A DNA stretch of 64,000 nucleotides from Clostridia bacterium (lineage in GTDB: Bacteria; Bacillota; Clostridia; UBA1381; UBA9506). A program made the translations under genes and the position numbers. The first letter of the stretch is position 1. Each line of letters begins with the position of its first letter. Of the stretch, positions 18,039 through 27,764 are shown one piece after another. The stretch lies in contig JAFQBK010000016.1 of the NCBI GenBank assembly GCA_017399695.1, positions 363,798 to 427,797 on the forward strand, given 5' to 3'. The notes below the pieces were generated by a model. That model saw only the letters and a list, made by a program, of their open reading frames with translations. It had not been told where the DNA came from and searched no databases.

Positions 18039-19289
18039 TTATCTCCTTACCTGACCGTCCCCGTAAATAATGTATTTGGTGGTGGTCAGCTCGCAAAGTC
18101 CCATCGGGCCGCGTGCGTGTAATTTTTGCGTAGAAATTCCGATTTCCGCACCAAAGCCAAATTCAAACCCATCCGTAAAGCGAGTGGATGCGTTCACATA
18201 CACCGCCGCAGCATCAACCTCATTTAAGAAACGGTTGGATGCAGAATAATCGTTGGTGATAATCGCTTCAGAGTGGCCGGTTCCGTACTTGTTGATATGG
18301 CTGATTGCCTCATCAAGACCGGAAACCACCTTGACTGCCAAAATCAAATCATTATATTCTGTCTGATAGTCCTCTTCCGTTGCCGGCTGAATCTGCGGCA
18401 ATATTTTTCTTGTTCTCTCACAACCACGCCACTGGACGCCAAATTCTTTCATTGCCTCATACGCTTTCGGAAGGGCTTTCTCTGCAACTGCCTCATCCAC
18501 CAAAAGTGTTTCTGCAGCATTGCAGACCGCCGGGCGGCTGGTTTTTGCATTGGTGATAATATCAGCAGCCATCGCTAAATCCGCCGTTTTCTCAATATAA
18601 ACGTGGCAATTTCCTGTACCGGTTTCAATGACGGGCACGGTAGCATTCTGCACCACGCTCTGAATCAATCCCTTGCCACCGCGGGGAATCAAAACGTCAA
18701 GATACTCATTCATTTTCATCATTTGCGCCGCAGTCTCACGCGAGGTATCGCGAAGAAGCTGAACGCTATGCTCCGAAAGGCCGACTTTTTTAAGCGCCGC
18801 AGTAATAGTGTCTACAATCACACTGTTTGAACAAATCGCCTCACTGCCGCCACGCAAGATGCAAGCGTTAGAGGTTTTGAGGCACAAAACGGCCGCATCA
18901 ACAGTTACATTCGGTCTGGCTTCATAAATGATGCCAATGACGCCTAAAGGAACACGTTTTTTGCCGATGACCAAGCCGTTCGGACGTTTGGTCATCCCCA
19001 GCACCTCGCCGACCGGGTCGGGAAGCTGATTGACCTTGCGTGCACCATCTGCCATATCGCGGATACGCTTTTCCGAAAGCGTCAGTCTATCAATAAATGC
19101 CTCGCTTGCACCCTTTGCCTTTAAGGCATCGACATCCTTTTTATTTTCTGCCAAAATCGCAGGGATATTTTCCTCCAATCCGTCTGCGATTGCTAAAAGT
19201 GCCGCCTCTTTTTCGGCCGCACTGATATTCATCAGCTGATAGCTTGCCTCTTTTGCCTGTTTTCCTAACTGCTCCAGCATTCCGTTCAT
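18039..19289 (-). CDS. proA: Glutamate-5-semialdehyde dehydrogenase (gamma-glutamyl phosphate reductase)
   Basis: Second step of proline synthesis, reducing glutamyl-5-phosphate with NADPH. The 416-residue protein has the family signature with the catalytic Cys in [14 protein letters not shown], plus [17 protein letters not shown] and [10 protein letters not shown]. Its ATG overlaps the proB stop by 4 bases (ATGA), which implies translational coupling. Confidence 0.97.
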   Translation of the reverse strand: MNGMLEQLGKQAKEASYQLMNISAAEKEAALLAIADGLEENIPAILAENKKDVDALKAKGASEAFIDRLTLSEKRIRDMADGARKVNQLPDPVGEVLGMTKRPNGLVIGKKRVPLGVIGIIYEARPNVTVDAAVLCLKTSNACILRGGSEAICSNSVIVDTITAALKKVGLSEHSVQLLRDTSRETAAQMMKMNEYLDVLIPRGGKGLIQSVVQNATVPVIETGTGNCHVYIEKTADLAMAADIITNAKTSRPAVCNAAETLLVDEAVAEKALPKAYEAMKEFGVQWRGCERTRKILPQIQPATEEDYQTEYNDLILAVKVVSGLDEAISHINKYGTGHSEAIITNDYSASNRFLNEVDAAAVYVNASTRFTDGFEFGFGAEIGISTQKLHARGPMGLCELTTTKYIIYGDGQVRR

Positions 19290-20089
19290 CCTCTCTTTGC
19301 ACAGAATAACGTGCCTACCTGCTTGCCCTCTAACACATCGTAAATGGCACGCGGATTTTTGCCGTTGGTAATTACCATATTTACGCCGTGTGCCGTTGCT
19401 CTTCGAGCCGCAAGCAATTTCGTCACCATACCGCCGGTGCCACGTTTTGAACCTGCGCCACCTGCAGTACTCAATAATTCATCGGTAATCTCTTCAACCA
19501 CCGGCACCAGCTTTGCGCTGTTATCTGTCCGCGGGTCGGCACTATACAGACCGTCGATATCGCTTAAAATAATCAATGCCTGCGCACCTATTAAAGAAGC
19601 AACCACCGCAGAAAGTGTATCGTTGTCACCAAACTCGATTTCTTCCGTAGAAATAACGTCATTTTCATTGACAATCGGTATGATGCCCCATTCGAGCAAC
19701 TGCGCAAAGGTGTTGATGGCGTTCTCCTTGCGGGTTGCATCCTCTAACACATTCTTTGTCAAAAGAATCTGCGCCACACTGCAACCGTATTCAGAAAACA
19801 GTCTGCCGTAAATGCCCATCAGCTCACACTGTCCTACAGCAGAATATGCCTGTTTTTCCGTTGTCGTGCGCTCTTTTTTAATAGTACCAAGTTTTCCTGC
19901 ACCGACACCAACCGCACCGCTACTGACCAAGACAACCTCTTTGCCGCTATGCCTTAAATCCGCCAGTACGCGCACCAGTATTTCCACCGTTTTTAAGTTT
20001 ATATTTCCTGTCTCGTGTGTTAAAGTGGATGTTCCTACTTTAATAACCACGCGTTTTGCCTGTTTTAATTCTCCCAATACTTCCGGCAT
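19286..20089 (-). CDS. proB: Glutamate 5-kinase, short form without PUA domain
   Basis: First step of proline synthesis (phosphorylation of glutamate). The amino acid kinase fold is complete: [10 protein letters not shown] at the N-terminus, [35 protein letters not shown] and [15 protein letters not shown]. At 267 residues it lacks the C-terminal PUA domain of the roughly 365-residue form; the short form is common in Bacillota. AAAGGGG precedes the ATG. Confidence 0.96.
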   Translation of the reverse strand: MPEVLGELKQAKRVVIKVGTSTLTHETGNINLKTVEILVRVLADLRHSGKEVVLVSSGAVGVGAGKLGTIKKERTTTEKQAYSAVGQCELMGIYGRLFSEYGCSVAQILLTKNVLEDATRKENAINTFAQLLEWGIIPIVNENDVISTEEIEFGDNDTLSAVVASLIGAQALIILSDIDGLYSADPRTDNSAKLVPVVEEITDELLSTAGGAGSKRGTGGMVTKLLAARRATAHGVNMVITNGKNPRAIYDVLEGKQVGTLFCAKRG

Positions 20090-20107
20090 CGTTTTATCCC
20101 CTTTATC

Positions 20108-20638
20108 TTACTCTTCTGTCACAATTTTGATTTGCTCTATGATGGGTGTTGACTGAATGGACGGTGTAATAATCTGCATTTCAGAGCCATACACCAAATG
20201 GATATTATTGCCCGTAAAGAAACCGCCGTCCGTACGCTTTCCATCTACATGAAGCACCATCAGAACATCCATTTTTTCCGGCACGGTAGCGAGGGCGCTT
20301 CTTCCATCAAAGCCGGAAATAATTTTCTTCGCCGGCTCAGATGTTACCGATACAACAGTTCCCAGATATTTTCCGGTATCTTTAGCAAACACTTCATCAC
20401 CGATATGAATTGCATCTTTCGTCATCGAGCGAACCTCGCGAAGACGCATCGTCACCTCTAAGGTGTCTAATGTGCTATCATGACGGACAATGCCTTTATT
20501 CTCTGTCAATACTGCACCGCTGTTGATTTTACCAAAAGCAAACACTGCACCAACTATGCCGGCAAGGATTACAACGACTACGAGAACATCTATGATACTG
20601 ACTTTGCCGAACAACTTTCCCTTTTCATCCATAAACAT
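20108..20638 (-). CDS. DUF4330 family membrane-anchored protein (second copy)
   Basis: 176 residues starting MFMDEKGKLFGKVSIIDVLVVVVILAG, a short cytoplasmic segment and one membrane helix, then an extracytoplasmic beta-rich domain. It is clearly paralogous to the neighbouring upstream gene (shared MxxDEKGKLFGKxxxxDxLV start and a VxSxExxP segment). The family has no known function. The start codon shares one base with the upstream gene's stop (TAATG). Placement between polysaccharide genes and proBA gives no clear role. Confidence 0.8.
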   Translation of the reverse strand: MFMDEKGKLFGKVSIIDVLVVVVILAGIVGAVFAFGKINSGAVLTENKGIVRHDSTLDTLEVTMRLREVRSMTKDAIHIGDEVFAKDTGKYLGTVVSVTSEPAKKIISGFDGRSALATVPEKMDVLMVLHVDGKRTDGGFFTGNNIHLVYGSEMQIITPSIQSTPIIEQIKIVTEE

Positions 20639-21147
20639 TATCTCATCGCCTCCAATTTCTCCTCATCGTATTCAATGCCAATGATGTATCCTTTCATTGC
20701 CGCACTTTCCGAACGGTATGCCACATCTTTACCGATTTTTATTTTTTCATTTCCGGACAACAGGTCGGGATAGCTTACATCTGCTTCCACCTCAATGGTA
20801 ATGTTTCCGTTTAATTTGCCTTCAACCTCGTCATACACAAGGGTCATATCACGGTTGTTCTGCGCTAAAATTTTTGTAGGCTTCGTTTCAAAGGAAACAA
20901 TGCGACCCATCGGTTGTTTGGTTACGCCGTCGACTACGCTTTCACCCGGAATAATGTAGTCAAAATACTCCGGATCCTTTTCTACCACCTCGACCACATA
21001 GCGAACCGTCAACTTTCCCGCGCCTTCCGCTTTGCCTCTCATAAAATACCAGCCGCCGAATGCGATTGCCGCCACTAAAATCAGAATAACCAATAAATCA
21101 AGAAGATTGATTTTCCCGAATAATTTACCCTTTTCATCAATCAGCAT
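20638..21147 (-). CDS. DUF4330 family membrane-anchored protein (first copy)
   Basis: 169 residues starting MLIDEKGKLFGKINLLDLLVILILVAAIAFGGWYF, one N-terminal membrane helix, then an extracytoplasmic domain (VRYVVEVVEKDPEYFDYIIPGE...). It is the paralogue of the next gene. GGAGG lies 9 bases before the ATG. It overlaps the end of the glycosyltransferase gene by 11 bases, so it may act with the polysaccharide genes upstream; this is inference. Confidence 0.8.
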   Translation of the reverse strand: MLIDEKGKLFGKINLLDLLVILILVAAIAFGGWYFMRGKAEGAGKLTVRYVVEVVEKDPEYFDYIIPGESVVDGVTKQPMGRIVSFETKPTKILAQNNRDMTLVYDEVEGKLNGNITIEVEADVSYPDLLSGNEKIKIGKDVAYRSESAAMKGYIIGIEYDEEKLEAMR

Positions 21148-22246
21148 ATTTTGTTACCTCCTCATAAAGCTCTTCTAAATTTCGTACCATTATTTCAGCC
21201 CGGAACTTCTTCGTATAATCTTTTTTTGCCTGTTCAGACATTTTAAGATATTGCTCCTCATCCTCGGTCATCCGCACCATCGCGGCCGCCAATGATGTGC
21301 TGTCTTTTTCCCTGACCAAATAGCCGTTTTCTCCATCAGCTACCACCTCGGGATTTCCGCCAGCTATCGTTGCAATCGTCGGTTTCCCCAGGCTCATTGC
21401 CTCTAAAATCGCAAGGCTCATCGCCTCTGATTCCGAAGAGATCACATTAACGTCCGTTGCATTTAATAATAACGCCGTGTCTTTCACATATCCCGTAAAA
21501 ATCACATCGTCACCGATACCATAGTACCTTGCTTTCTCTTCCAGTTCCTTGCGCAACGAACCGTCGCCCACAATCAGAAACTTTGCTCGATGTCCGGCTT
21601 TTTTCATTTCCCTTGCCGCTTTTAAGAAATAACGGTGTCCTTTGACCGGCTCCAGACGCGCAAACACACCGAACACAAACTCATCTTCACTGATATTATA
21701 GCGTTTTCGTTCTAATTCGATAGCCTCGGGCGGATAGCTTGTAAGCTGCTCAACTCCGTTATACACTGTCCGGATTTTGTGAGCCAAAATACCGCCCTCT
21801 TTTAAGTTTTTTGCCACCGCATCAGAAACTGCTATATAATAATCGCACAAATAATTGTTGAGCGGACCATATACCGCCTGTTTGATTTTAGACATCGGCG
21901 GTTCAATACAATGCCGCGTTGCGATAATATTCTTAATCTTCGCTTTTTTACCTGCGATGCGGGCGGATAGACTTGCGTGGGTATGCAAGATATCCGGCTT
22001 GATTTCTTTCCATTTTTCTTTTAAAAATTTTACGCAGTTCTTATCATATGAACGGTCTGCCATATACGGCGCTTCCACAAGCGTAACCTCGGGATAGGCA
22101 CGGATGAACTCAGAAAGCATACTGCCCTCGGGAATGACAACCGTTACCGCAAAGCGATTGCGGTCATAATACTTCAGATAATTAAGCAGGTATCTTCCCG
22201 CTCCGCCGATATTCGTATCCGAAACAACCTGCACTACTTTCAGCAT
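21137..22246 (-). CDS. Glycosyltransferase family 4 protein
   Basis: GT-B retaining glycosyltransferase of 369 residues. The N-terminal acceptor domain starts VVQVVSDTNIGGAGRYLLNYL, and the C-terminal donor domain has FARLEPVKGHRYFLKAA and the EX7E motif region SESEAMSLAILEAMSLGKP. The start at 22246 is chosen for the GAGGAGG site 7 bases upstream; a reading extending 25 codons further has none. It sits between an O-antigen-ligase-like gene and DUF4330 genes and probably works on an exported polysaccharide or teichoic-type polymer. Confidence 0.9.
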   Translation of the reverse strand: MLKVVQVVSDTNIGGAGRYLLNYLKYYDRNRFAVTVVIPEGSMLSEFIRAYPEVTLVEAPYMADRSYDKNCVKFLKEKWKEIKPDILHTHASLSARIAGKKAKIKNIIATRHCIEPPMSKIKQAVYGPLNNYLCDYYIAVSDAVAKNLKEGGILAHKIRTVYNGVEQLTSYPPEAIELERKRYNISEDEFVFGVFARLEPVKGHRYFLKAAREMKKAGHRAKFLIVGDGSLRKELEEKARYYGIGDDVIFTGYVKDTALLLNATDVNVISSESEAMSLAILEAMSLGKPTIATIAGGNPEVVADGENGYLVREKDSTSLAAAMVRMTEDEEQYLKMSEQAKKDYTKKFRAEIMVRNLEELYEEVTKYAD

Positions 22247-22265
22247 CTTTTGACCTCCTCGCCTT

Positions 22266-24158
22266 TTATTCCGTCTTTTCTTTACTGATATTGACGCCGG
22301 AAGAAACCAATCCCAACACAATCCAGAAAATCAAAAGCATCTTATAGTTATACCAGACATTATCCGTAAGTCCCTGGAACAGATATCCCAAAACACCTGC
22401 CGCCGCAGCCAGAATAACCGTCGTACAGATGCCGCCGCGTTTGCGGTAAATATACAGCGAGAATGACTGGCGAACAAACGCAATCACAAGTGCTATAAAG
22501 GAGACGATTCCGAAAAGACCCATCTCCACCCAAATCTGCAGGAACAGATTATGGGAATGGAGTGCAAAGTTAGCCCCCGCCAGGGCATATTTCGGATAAA
22601 TCATCGAAAATGCATCCGAGCCGAGTCCGATACCCGAAAGCCAGAAATCGCCAATCAGCTTCACGGATGCCTGCCAGATGGACACGCGGTATGCTGTTGA
22701 GGTATCTTTCGTGTTACCGATGGAAAGAAGTCTTGCAACAATCGGGTTATCCATACTAAGGATAAAGGGGATTGCAAACAGGGCAACCACACCGACCAGT
22801 CCCCAACGCTTATCCATCACCAAAAGGAACAATGCAACAGCAATCGCAACGCCAAGCCACGCGCCACGCGACCAGGTAAACACGATGCACGCGCACATCG
22901 CGAGCATCACAAAAGTATAAATCATTTTATGACCGTGCTTTTTGTTCGACCACAAAAGTGCCGCTGTTGTGGGAATCATAATAACCAAAAATTCACCCAG
23001 TACGTTTGGATTATCAAAAGTGGAATACACACGGGTCTTAATCGAGGTAAACATTTCAGAATCCACCCACGACTGCGTGGAGCTGACCCCCGTAAAGTTC
23101 TGCAGGATACCGTAAAGTGCGACGAAGCACCCCATCAGTACAAAAGATACCACCAAGGCTTTCCATTTTTTCGCCGTATCTACCATTCCTACCAGCACAA
23201 AGTAAAACAGAATATAGGACAGGTAAATCAATAGAATCTGCGCACTCTTGACAAAGGTAAAGGACTGAAGTGTTCCCAAAACCAATGCGCCGGCGAAGAA
23301 AACAACAAACACATTAAGAGATGAGGTTTTCATACGGAAACTGCGGTCTGTCGCCAGCTTCCACACCAATGAAACCACGCACAAAAGACAAAGCCCGGCG
23401 AGTAGTGTTGTCGGCAAAATCGGAGAGCCGATGACCGTAATAAACACGCCCAGCTCCAAATATTTCATGACCAATAAAAATCCAAACAGACCGCCGACGA
23501 TGAGCAGAAATTCTTTTAATGGAAGGAAAACCGCCATCACCGCGCAGAACAGTCCGACACAAACGCCCAACACTGTTCCGCCGACCAAAACATCCTTGTC
23601 CTTTAAGAACAGACGGCTGGATTCCTCTTTCACCTCACAGAACAAACCGCCGAACATTTTCAGAAAACAACTTCCCTTAAACAATGATTTCGGACTGCGG
23701 TTGACCAAAATCAAAGCAAAAGAAAATACTGTTAATATACCATAAATAAGTATCGCAACGAACGAAAGCTTTCCTAACACTGCAAAAAGCAGCGCGTGCA
23801 GCAAAGCAAACGACAAAACTGCCACCCCGTAAACGCGGAGGCTTAAAAGCTCCCAATGGGATACCGCACGAATGATATGACTGTTTTCCATCGTTCTCTC
23901 CCAGAACGCACCCCATTTCCCCGCTAAATACCGACAAAAACGAAGCGGAAGATGCAACACGCGATACAAAAGGCTGTTCTGCCACAAAGATTCCGTTTCC
24001 AGTCCCTTGGCAAACAAGTGACCGAACACACTATAACGAAAACACCTGCCTAAAAAACGGCAACAAGCATTGTATGCCCTGCCAAACAGGCTGGCATCAA
24101 ACCAAACGGCAAGCGCATGGAATATCCGTGCGAAAAATTTATAAATGGAACTTTCCAA
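22266..24158 (-). CDS. O-antigen ligase/polymerase-like membrane protein
   Basis: 630-residue polytopic protein with about a dozen membrane segments. The C-terminal half carries the WaaL/Wzy-type signature: VYSTFDNPNVLGEFLVIMIP, TWSRGAWLGVA, YRVSIWQASVKLIGDFWLSGIGLGSDAF and the HSHNLFLQIWVEMGLFG loop. Such proteins polymerise or ligate undecaprenyl-linked glycans at the outer face. The N-terminal about 110 residues form an extra amphipathic region. The start is TTG (24158-24156) behind GGAGG at 8 bases. Followed by a GT4 gene, preceded by murJ. Confidence 0.87.
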   Translation of the reverse strand: MESSIYKFFARIFHALAVWFDASLFGRAYNACCRFLGRCFRYSVFGHLFAKGLETESLWQNSLLYRVLHLPLRFCRYLAGKWGAFWERTMENSHIIRAVSHWELLSLRVYGVAVLSFALLHALLFAVLGKLSFVAILIYGILTVFSFALILVNRSPKSLFKGSCFLKMFGGLFCEVKEESSRLFLKDKDVLVGGTVLGVCVGLFCAVMAVFLPLKEFLLIVGGLFGFLLVMKYLELGVFITVIGSPILPTTLLAGLCLLCVVSLVWKLATDRSFRMKTSSLNVFVVFFAGALVLGTLQSFTFVKSAQILLIYLSYILFYFVLVGMVDTAKKWKALVVSFVLMGCFVALYGILQNFTGVSSTQSWVDSEMFTSIKTRVYSTFDNPNVLGEFLVIMIPTTAALLWSNKKHGHKMIYTFVMLAMCACIVFTWSRGAWLGVAIAVALFLLVMDKRWGLVGVVALFAIPFILSMDNPIVARLLSIGNTKDTSTAYRVSIWQASVKLIGDFWLSGIGLGSDAFSMIYPKYALAGANFALHSHNLFLQIWVEMGLFGIVSFIALVIAFVRQSFSLYIYRKRGGICTTVILAAAAGVLGYLFQGLTDNVWYNYKMLLIFWIVLGLVSSGVNISKEKTE

Positions 24159-24172
24159 AGCAAAGCCTCCTC

Positions 24173-25720
24173 TCAGCGCTTATGGCGCAATATCGAAAGT
24201 ATACCGCATACCTCGTCTACACGAAGCAGAATTGTCATTAATAAATAAATGATAAGCCCTGCCACACCGGGTACGGCAATACTCAAAAGTTTACCCAAAA
24301 AGTCGCCGCCAAATGCACACGCCTGCGCTACGGCAAAGGTTCCCGCTGCCGTAAAAGCGCCACAAACCAAAAGCTTTAACAAAAGCACGACGAATGAACG
24401 GTCAAGCAATCGGTATTTCCGGTGGAACACCAAAAGCAGCAGTGCTGCAATCACAACTGCCGCAGCAGAAGCAGAAAGAGCAAGACCACCAAGCCCTGCG
24501 CCAAATGCTTTGACCATTACGAAGCAGAGCACGATATTCAGCGAAATACCTCCCATCGCAATCCACATCGGCGTTTTGCCGTCCTGCGTGGAATAGAACG
24601 CCTTATTCATAATCTCCTGCACGCCGAACCCAACCATACCAAAGGAATAAAACAAGAGTGCCTGCGCAGTGAGCGCCGTAGACTCCGGTCCAAACTCGCC
24701 GCGTTCAAACACGAACTGAATCAGTTCTGTTCGCAAAACCAAAAACAGCACCATCACCGGAACGACAATCACGATCACCGCGCGCACTGCTTTTAACACC
24801 ACTGTCTTAAACTCAGTCTTATCCTCATTGACTGCTAGACGCGACATTGACGGGAAAAGCATATTGGAAATTGCATAGGTCAAAACACCGACAAAAATAA
24901 TATACAGCTTATTGGCATAGTCGAGCGCCGGCACCGCCTGTCCCCCATTTAAGCCGGAGGCAAGGTTTATATTAATCATCGAATTAATCGGCTGTACCCA
25001 TGAACTGATTAAAATCGGGAGTGCGAGCCGTGCCGATTTGCGAATGCCCTCATTCTTTAAGTCTAACATCGGTCGGTATTTATATTTTTTCTTGACCAAG
25101 GACGGAATCTGAATGATAACCTGAAAACCCCAGCCAATTAACATTGCTACGGCGATTCCGTGAATTCCCATTCCCTTACCGACCGTCATCAGGTAAACGA
25201 CCATAATGCCATTGGACACCAAACTGATGGCCGCAGGAACATTAAACTCACCAAAGGACTGCAGGATTCCCGCGATGGCATAAGCGAATGCCGTAAACAG
25301 CATTGTCGGGAACAAAATGACCACCAGCTGCGTGGCAAGCTCTTTCGTCTCTTCTGCAAGACCTCCGCCAATCAACGATACAATCGGACCGGCAAACACC
25401 GCACCGAGCACACAAATTGCACCCGTAATTATCAGGATGCCGTTTAAGAAGGTATTGGAATACCGAAGTGCTTCTTCTTTCTGCCCTTTTTCCAGATACT
25501 CATTGAACACGGGAATAAAGGCCGAAGAAATCGCGGCCCCGAGTGCAATATCAAAAAACAACAGCGGAATGCGACTTGCCGTAGAAAATGCCTGCGCAAC
25601 AAAATCCGTTCCGTAAAGCGAGGCAAACAGTACCTCACGGTACATTCCAAGCACTTTTGCCAGGAGTGTGGCGCAAACCATAAAACCCGCCGTCTTAAAC
25701 ACATTTTTTACATTCAGCAT
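24173..25720 (-). CDS. murJ: Murein biosynthesis integral membrane protein MurJ (lipid II flippase family)
   Basis: MOP-superfamily flippase of 515 residues that moves lipid-linked precursors across the membrane. The N-terminal TLLAKVLGMYREVLFASLYG and the segment LPILISSWVQPINSMININLAS match MurJ. The ATG at 25720 is preceded by AAAAGGAAA at 10 bases; a TTG eight codons upstream lacks a site. Because the next genes are a polymerase/ligase and a glycosyltransferase, it could serve that glycan rather than peptidoglycan. First gene of the twelve-gene minus-strand run. Confidence 0.9.
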   Translation of the reverse strand: MLNVKNVFKTAGFMVCATLLAKVLGMYREVLFASLYGTDFVAQAFSTASRIPLLFFDIALGAAISSAFIPVFNEYLEKGQKEEALRYSNTFLNGILIITGAICVLGAVFAGPIVSLIGGGLAEETKELATQLVVILFPTMLFTAFAYAIAGILQSFGEFNVPAAISLVSNGIMVVYLMTVGKGMGIHGIAVAMLIGWGFQVIIQIPSLVKKKYKYRPMLDLKNEGIRKSARLALPILISSWVQPINSMININLASGLNGGQAVPALDYANKLYIIFVGVLTYAISNMLFPSMSRLAVNEDKTEFKTVVLKAVRAVIVIVVPVMVLFLVLRTELIQFVFERGEFGPESTALTAQALLFYSFGMVGFGVQEIMNKAFYSTQDGKTPMWIAMGGISLNIVLCFVMVKAFGAGLGGLALSASAAAVVIAALLLLVFHRKYRLLDRSFVVLLLKLLVCGAFTAAGTFAVAQACAFGGDFLGKLLSIAVPGVAGLIIYLLMTILLRVDEVCGILSILRHKR

Positions 25721-25882
25721 AATATTTGTTTCCTTTTTAAACAATATAATAGCATTTTATTATTATATATCCTAATACTATAAATGTCAACATTTGGTGC
25801 CCGCTTTTCGCGTATATTACAGGACTTTTTTGAGCAAAAAGCGTATTTTCTTCATATTTTTTTATTTTTCCGAAAAAATAGC

Positions 25883-25911
25883 TTGCATTTACTATATTTT
25901 TGTGGTATATT
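25883..25911 (+). promoter_or_regulatory. Promoter for rpsB-tsf
   Basis: TTGCAT (25883-25888), 17-base spacer ending in TGTGG, TATATT (25906-25911). The murJ-rpsB gap (25721-26026) holds only this promoter and the leader described next. Confidence 0.75.
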
Positions 25912-25929
25912 ATTTAGGCAAAATACTCA

Positions 25930-26010
25930 CACGGGATGATTTTTCGGGTGGTGCCGCCAAATCGTGCGGTTCCCGATAAAGGTGATTTCCGTGGCGGAAT
26001 TGCAAATAAA
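25930..26010 (+). promoter_or_regulatory. Structured rpsB leader, candidate S2 autoregulation site
   Basis: The leader has a CGGGA (25932-25936) to TCCCG (25972-25976) pairing enclosing a GGTGG/CCGCC hairpin, then a second GC-rich segment ending just before the GGAGGTG site. This compact fold resembles an autogenous ribosomal-protein leader. No known motif could be matched by eye. Confidence 0.4.
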
Positions 26011-26026
26011 ACCGGAGGTGACTTAA

Positions 26027-26770
26027 ATGTCAGTAATTTCTATGAAACAGCTTTTGGAGGCCGGTGTACACTTCGGCCACCAGACCAGAAGATGGAACCC
26101 GAAAATGGCGGAATACATCTTCACCGAAAGAAACGGTATCTACATCATTGACTTGCAGAAAACCGTTAAGAAAATCGAGGAAGCTTATGCTTTCATTCGT
26201 GACATCGCAGCAGAAGGTAAAGACATTCTGTTCGTTGGTACGAAAAAACAGGCTCAGGATTCCATTAAGGAAGAGGCTGAGAGAATCGGTATGTACTGGG
26301 TTAACGCTAGATGGCTCGGCGGTATGATGACCAACTTTAAGACCATCAAGCAGAGAATCGATCGTTTAGAGCAGCTCGCTCGTATGGAAGAGGACGGTAC
26401 CTTTGACCTGCTTCCGAAAAAGGAAGTATTGAACTTAAAGAACGAGAGAGAAAAGCTCGAAAAGTTCTTGGGCGGTATCAAAGATATGAAACGCCTGCCG
26501 GGCGCTCTCTTTGTAGTTGATCCGAGAAAAGAAAAGATTGCTATCGCTGAAGCAAAGAAACTGGGTATCCCGGTTGTTGCTATTGTTGATACCAACTGTG
26601 ATCCGGAAGAAGTTGATTACGTTATTCCGGGTAATGACGATGCTATCCGTGCGGTTAAGCTGATTGCAAGCACCATTGCTAATGCAGTTATCGAAGGCCG
26701 TCAGGGTAAAGACGCAGTTGGCGCAGCAGCGGAAGATGTAGCTGAAGAAGCTGAAGCAGCTGCTGAATAA
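26027..26770 (+). CDS. rpsB: 30S ribosomal protein S2
   Basis: The 247-residue protein begins [27 protein letters not shown], the S2 signature, and contains [12 protein letters not shown] and [28 protein letters not shown]. It ends in an acidic/alanine tail ([12 protein letters not shown]). GGAGGTG precedes the ATG by 7 bases. Cotranscribed with tsf. Confidence 0.98.
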   Translation: MSVISMKQLLEAGVHFGHQTRRWNPKMAEYIFTERNGIYIIDLQKTVKKIEEAYAFIRDIAAEGKDILFVGTKKQAQDSIKEEAERIGMYWVNARWLGGMMTNFKTIKQRIDRLEQLARMEEDGTFDLLPKKEVLNLKNEREKLEKFLGGIKDMKRLPGALFVVDPRKEKIAIAEAKKLGIPVVAIVDTNCDPEEVDYVIPGNDDAIRAVKLIASTIANAVIEGRQGKDAVGAAAEDVAEEAEAAAE

Positions 26771-26796
26771 TTTTACAACTAAAGGAGGAAACTGGC

Positions 26797-27687
26797 ATGG
26801 CTTTTACTGCTAGTGATGTTAAAACATTAAGAGAACGCACCGGTTGCGGTATGATGGACTGTAAAAAGGCTCTTACCGATGCAAACGGTGATATGGATAA
26901 AGCAATTGAAATCCTGCGTGAAAAGGGTCTTGCTACCGCTGCGAAGAAAGCAGGCAGAATTGCTTCCGAGGGTATCGTTAAAGTTTATATGAACGATGCA
27001 AAAACCGTAAGTGTACTGCTCGAAGTAAACTCCGAAACCGACTTCGTTGCGAAAAACAGCGAGTTCCAGGATTTCGTTGATGCAGTTGCAAAGGTTGTTG
27101 CGGATACCAACCCGGCTGATGTGGATGCATTAAAGGCAACCAAAATCGGCGATGCAACCGTTGAAGAAACCCTGACCAACCTCATCGCTAAAATCGGTGA
27201 GAATATGAACATCAGAAGATTCGCTCGTTTTGAGGGTAATGTTTGCTCCTACTCTCACGGCGGCGGCAGAATCGGTGTTATCGTAAAGGCTGAGGCTGCT
27301 ATGGATGATGCAGCTTATGAGGCTGCAAGAGATGTTGCAATGCAGGTTGCAGCAATCAATCCGCTCTATCTCTCCAAAGAGGTTGTTCCGGCAGCGGATG
27401 TTGAAAACGAAAAGCGCATCATTATGGCGCAGATCAAAGAAGACCCGAAGAACGCAAACAAACCGGAAAACATCATTGAAAAGATGGTTGACGGAAAAAT
27501 CAACAAGTTCTTCGAACAGAACTGCCTGCTCCAGCAGGAGTTCGTAAAAGACAGCGACCAGAAAGTTGAAAAGTATCTCGCATCTAAAGGCGTTAAACTG
27601 ATTGACTTCGTTCGTTTTGAAAAAGGCGAAGGTCTCGAAAAGAAAGAAGAAAACTTTGCAGACGAAATTGCAAAGATGGTTCAGTAA
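26797..27687 (+). CDS. tsf: Elongation factor Ts
   Basis: Nucleotide exchange factor for EF-Tu. The 296-residue protein starts with the UBA-like domain (TASDVKTLRERTGCGMMDCKKAL), followed by the TDFVAKNSEF signature and a full dimerisation core (NINRFAR-like NIRRFARFEGNV). AAAGGAGG lies 8 bases before the ATG. A strong terminator follows. Confidence 0.98.
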   Translation: MAFTASDVKTLRERTGCGMMDCKKALTDANGDMDKAIEILREKGLATAAKKAGRIASEGIVKVYMNDAKTVSVLLEVNSETDFVAKNSEFQDFVDAVAKVVADTNPADVDALKATKIGDATVEETLTNLIAKIGENMNIRRFARFEGNVCSYSHGGGRIGVIVKAEAAMDDAAYEAARDVAMQVAAINPLYLSKEVVPAADVENEKRIIMAQIKEDPKNANKPENIIEKMVDGKINKFFEQNCLLQQEFVKDSDQKVEKYLASKGVKLIDFVRFEKGEGLEKKEENFADEIAKMVQ

Positions 27688-27705
27688 TTTTAAGAAACTT
27701 CACAT

Positions 27706-27744
27706 AAATTTAGCCGAGGGCAATCGCCCTTCGGCTAAATTTTT
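27706..27744 (+). terminator. Terminator after tsf
   Basis: Inverted repeat AATTTAGCCGAGGGC / GCCCTTCGGCTAAATT around loop AATC, followed by TTTTT. Confidence 0.92.
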
Positions 27745-27764
27745 AGGATTATGGAGGACGGCAA

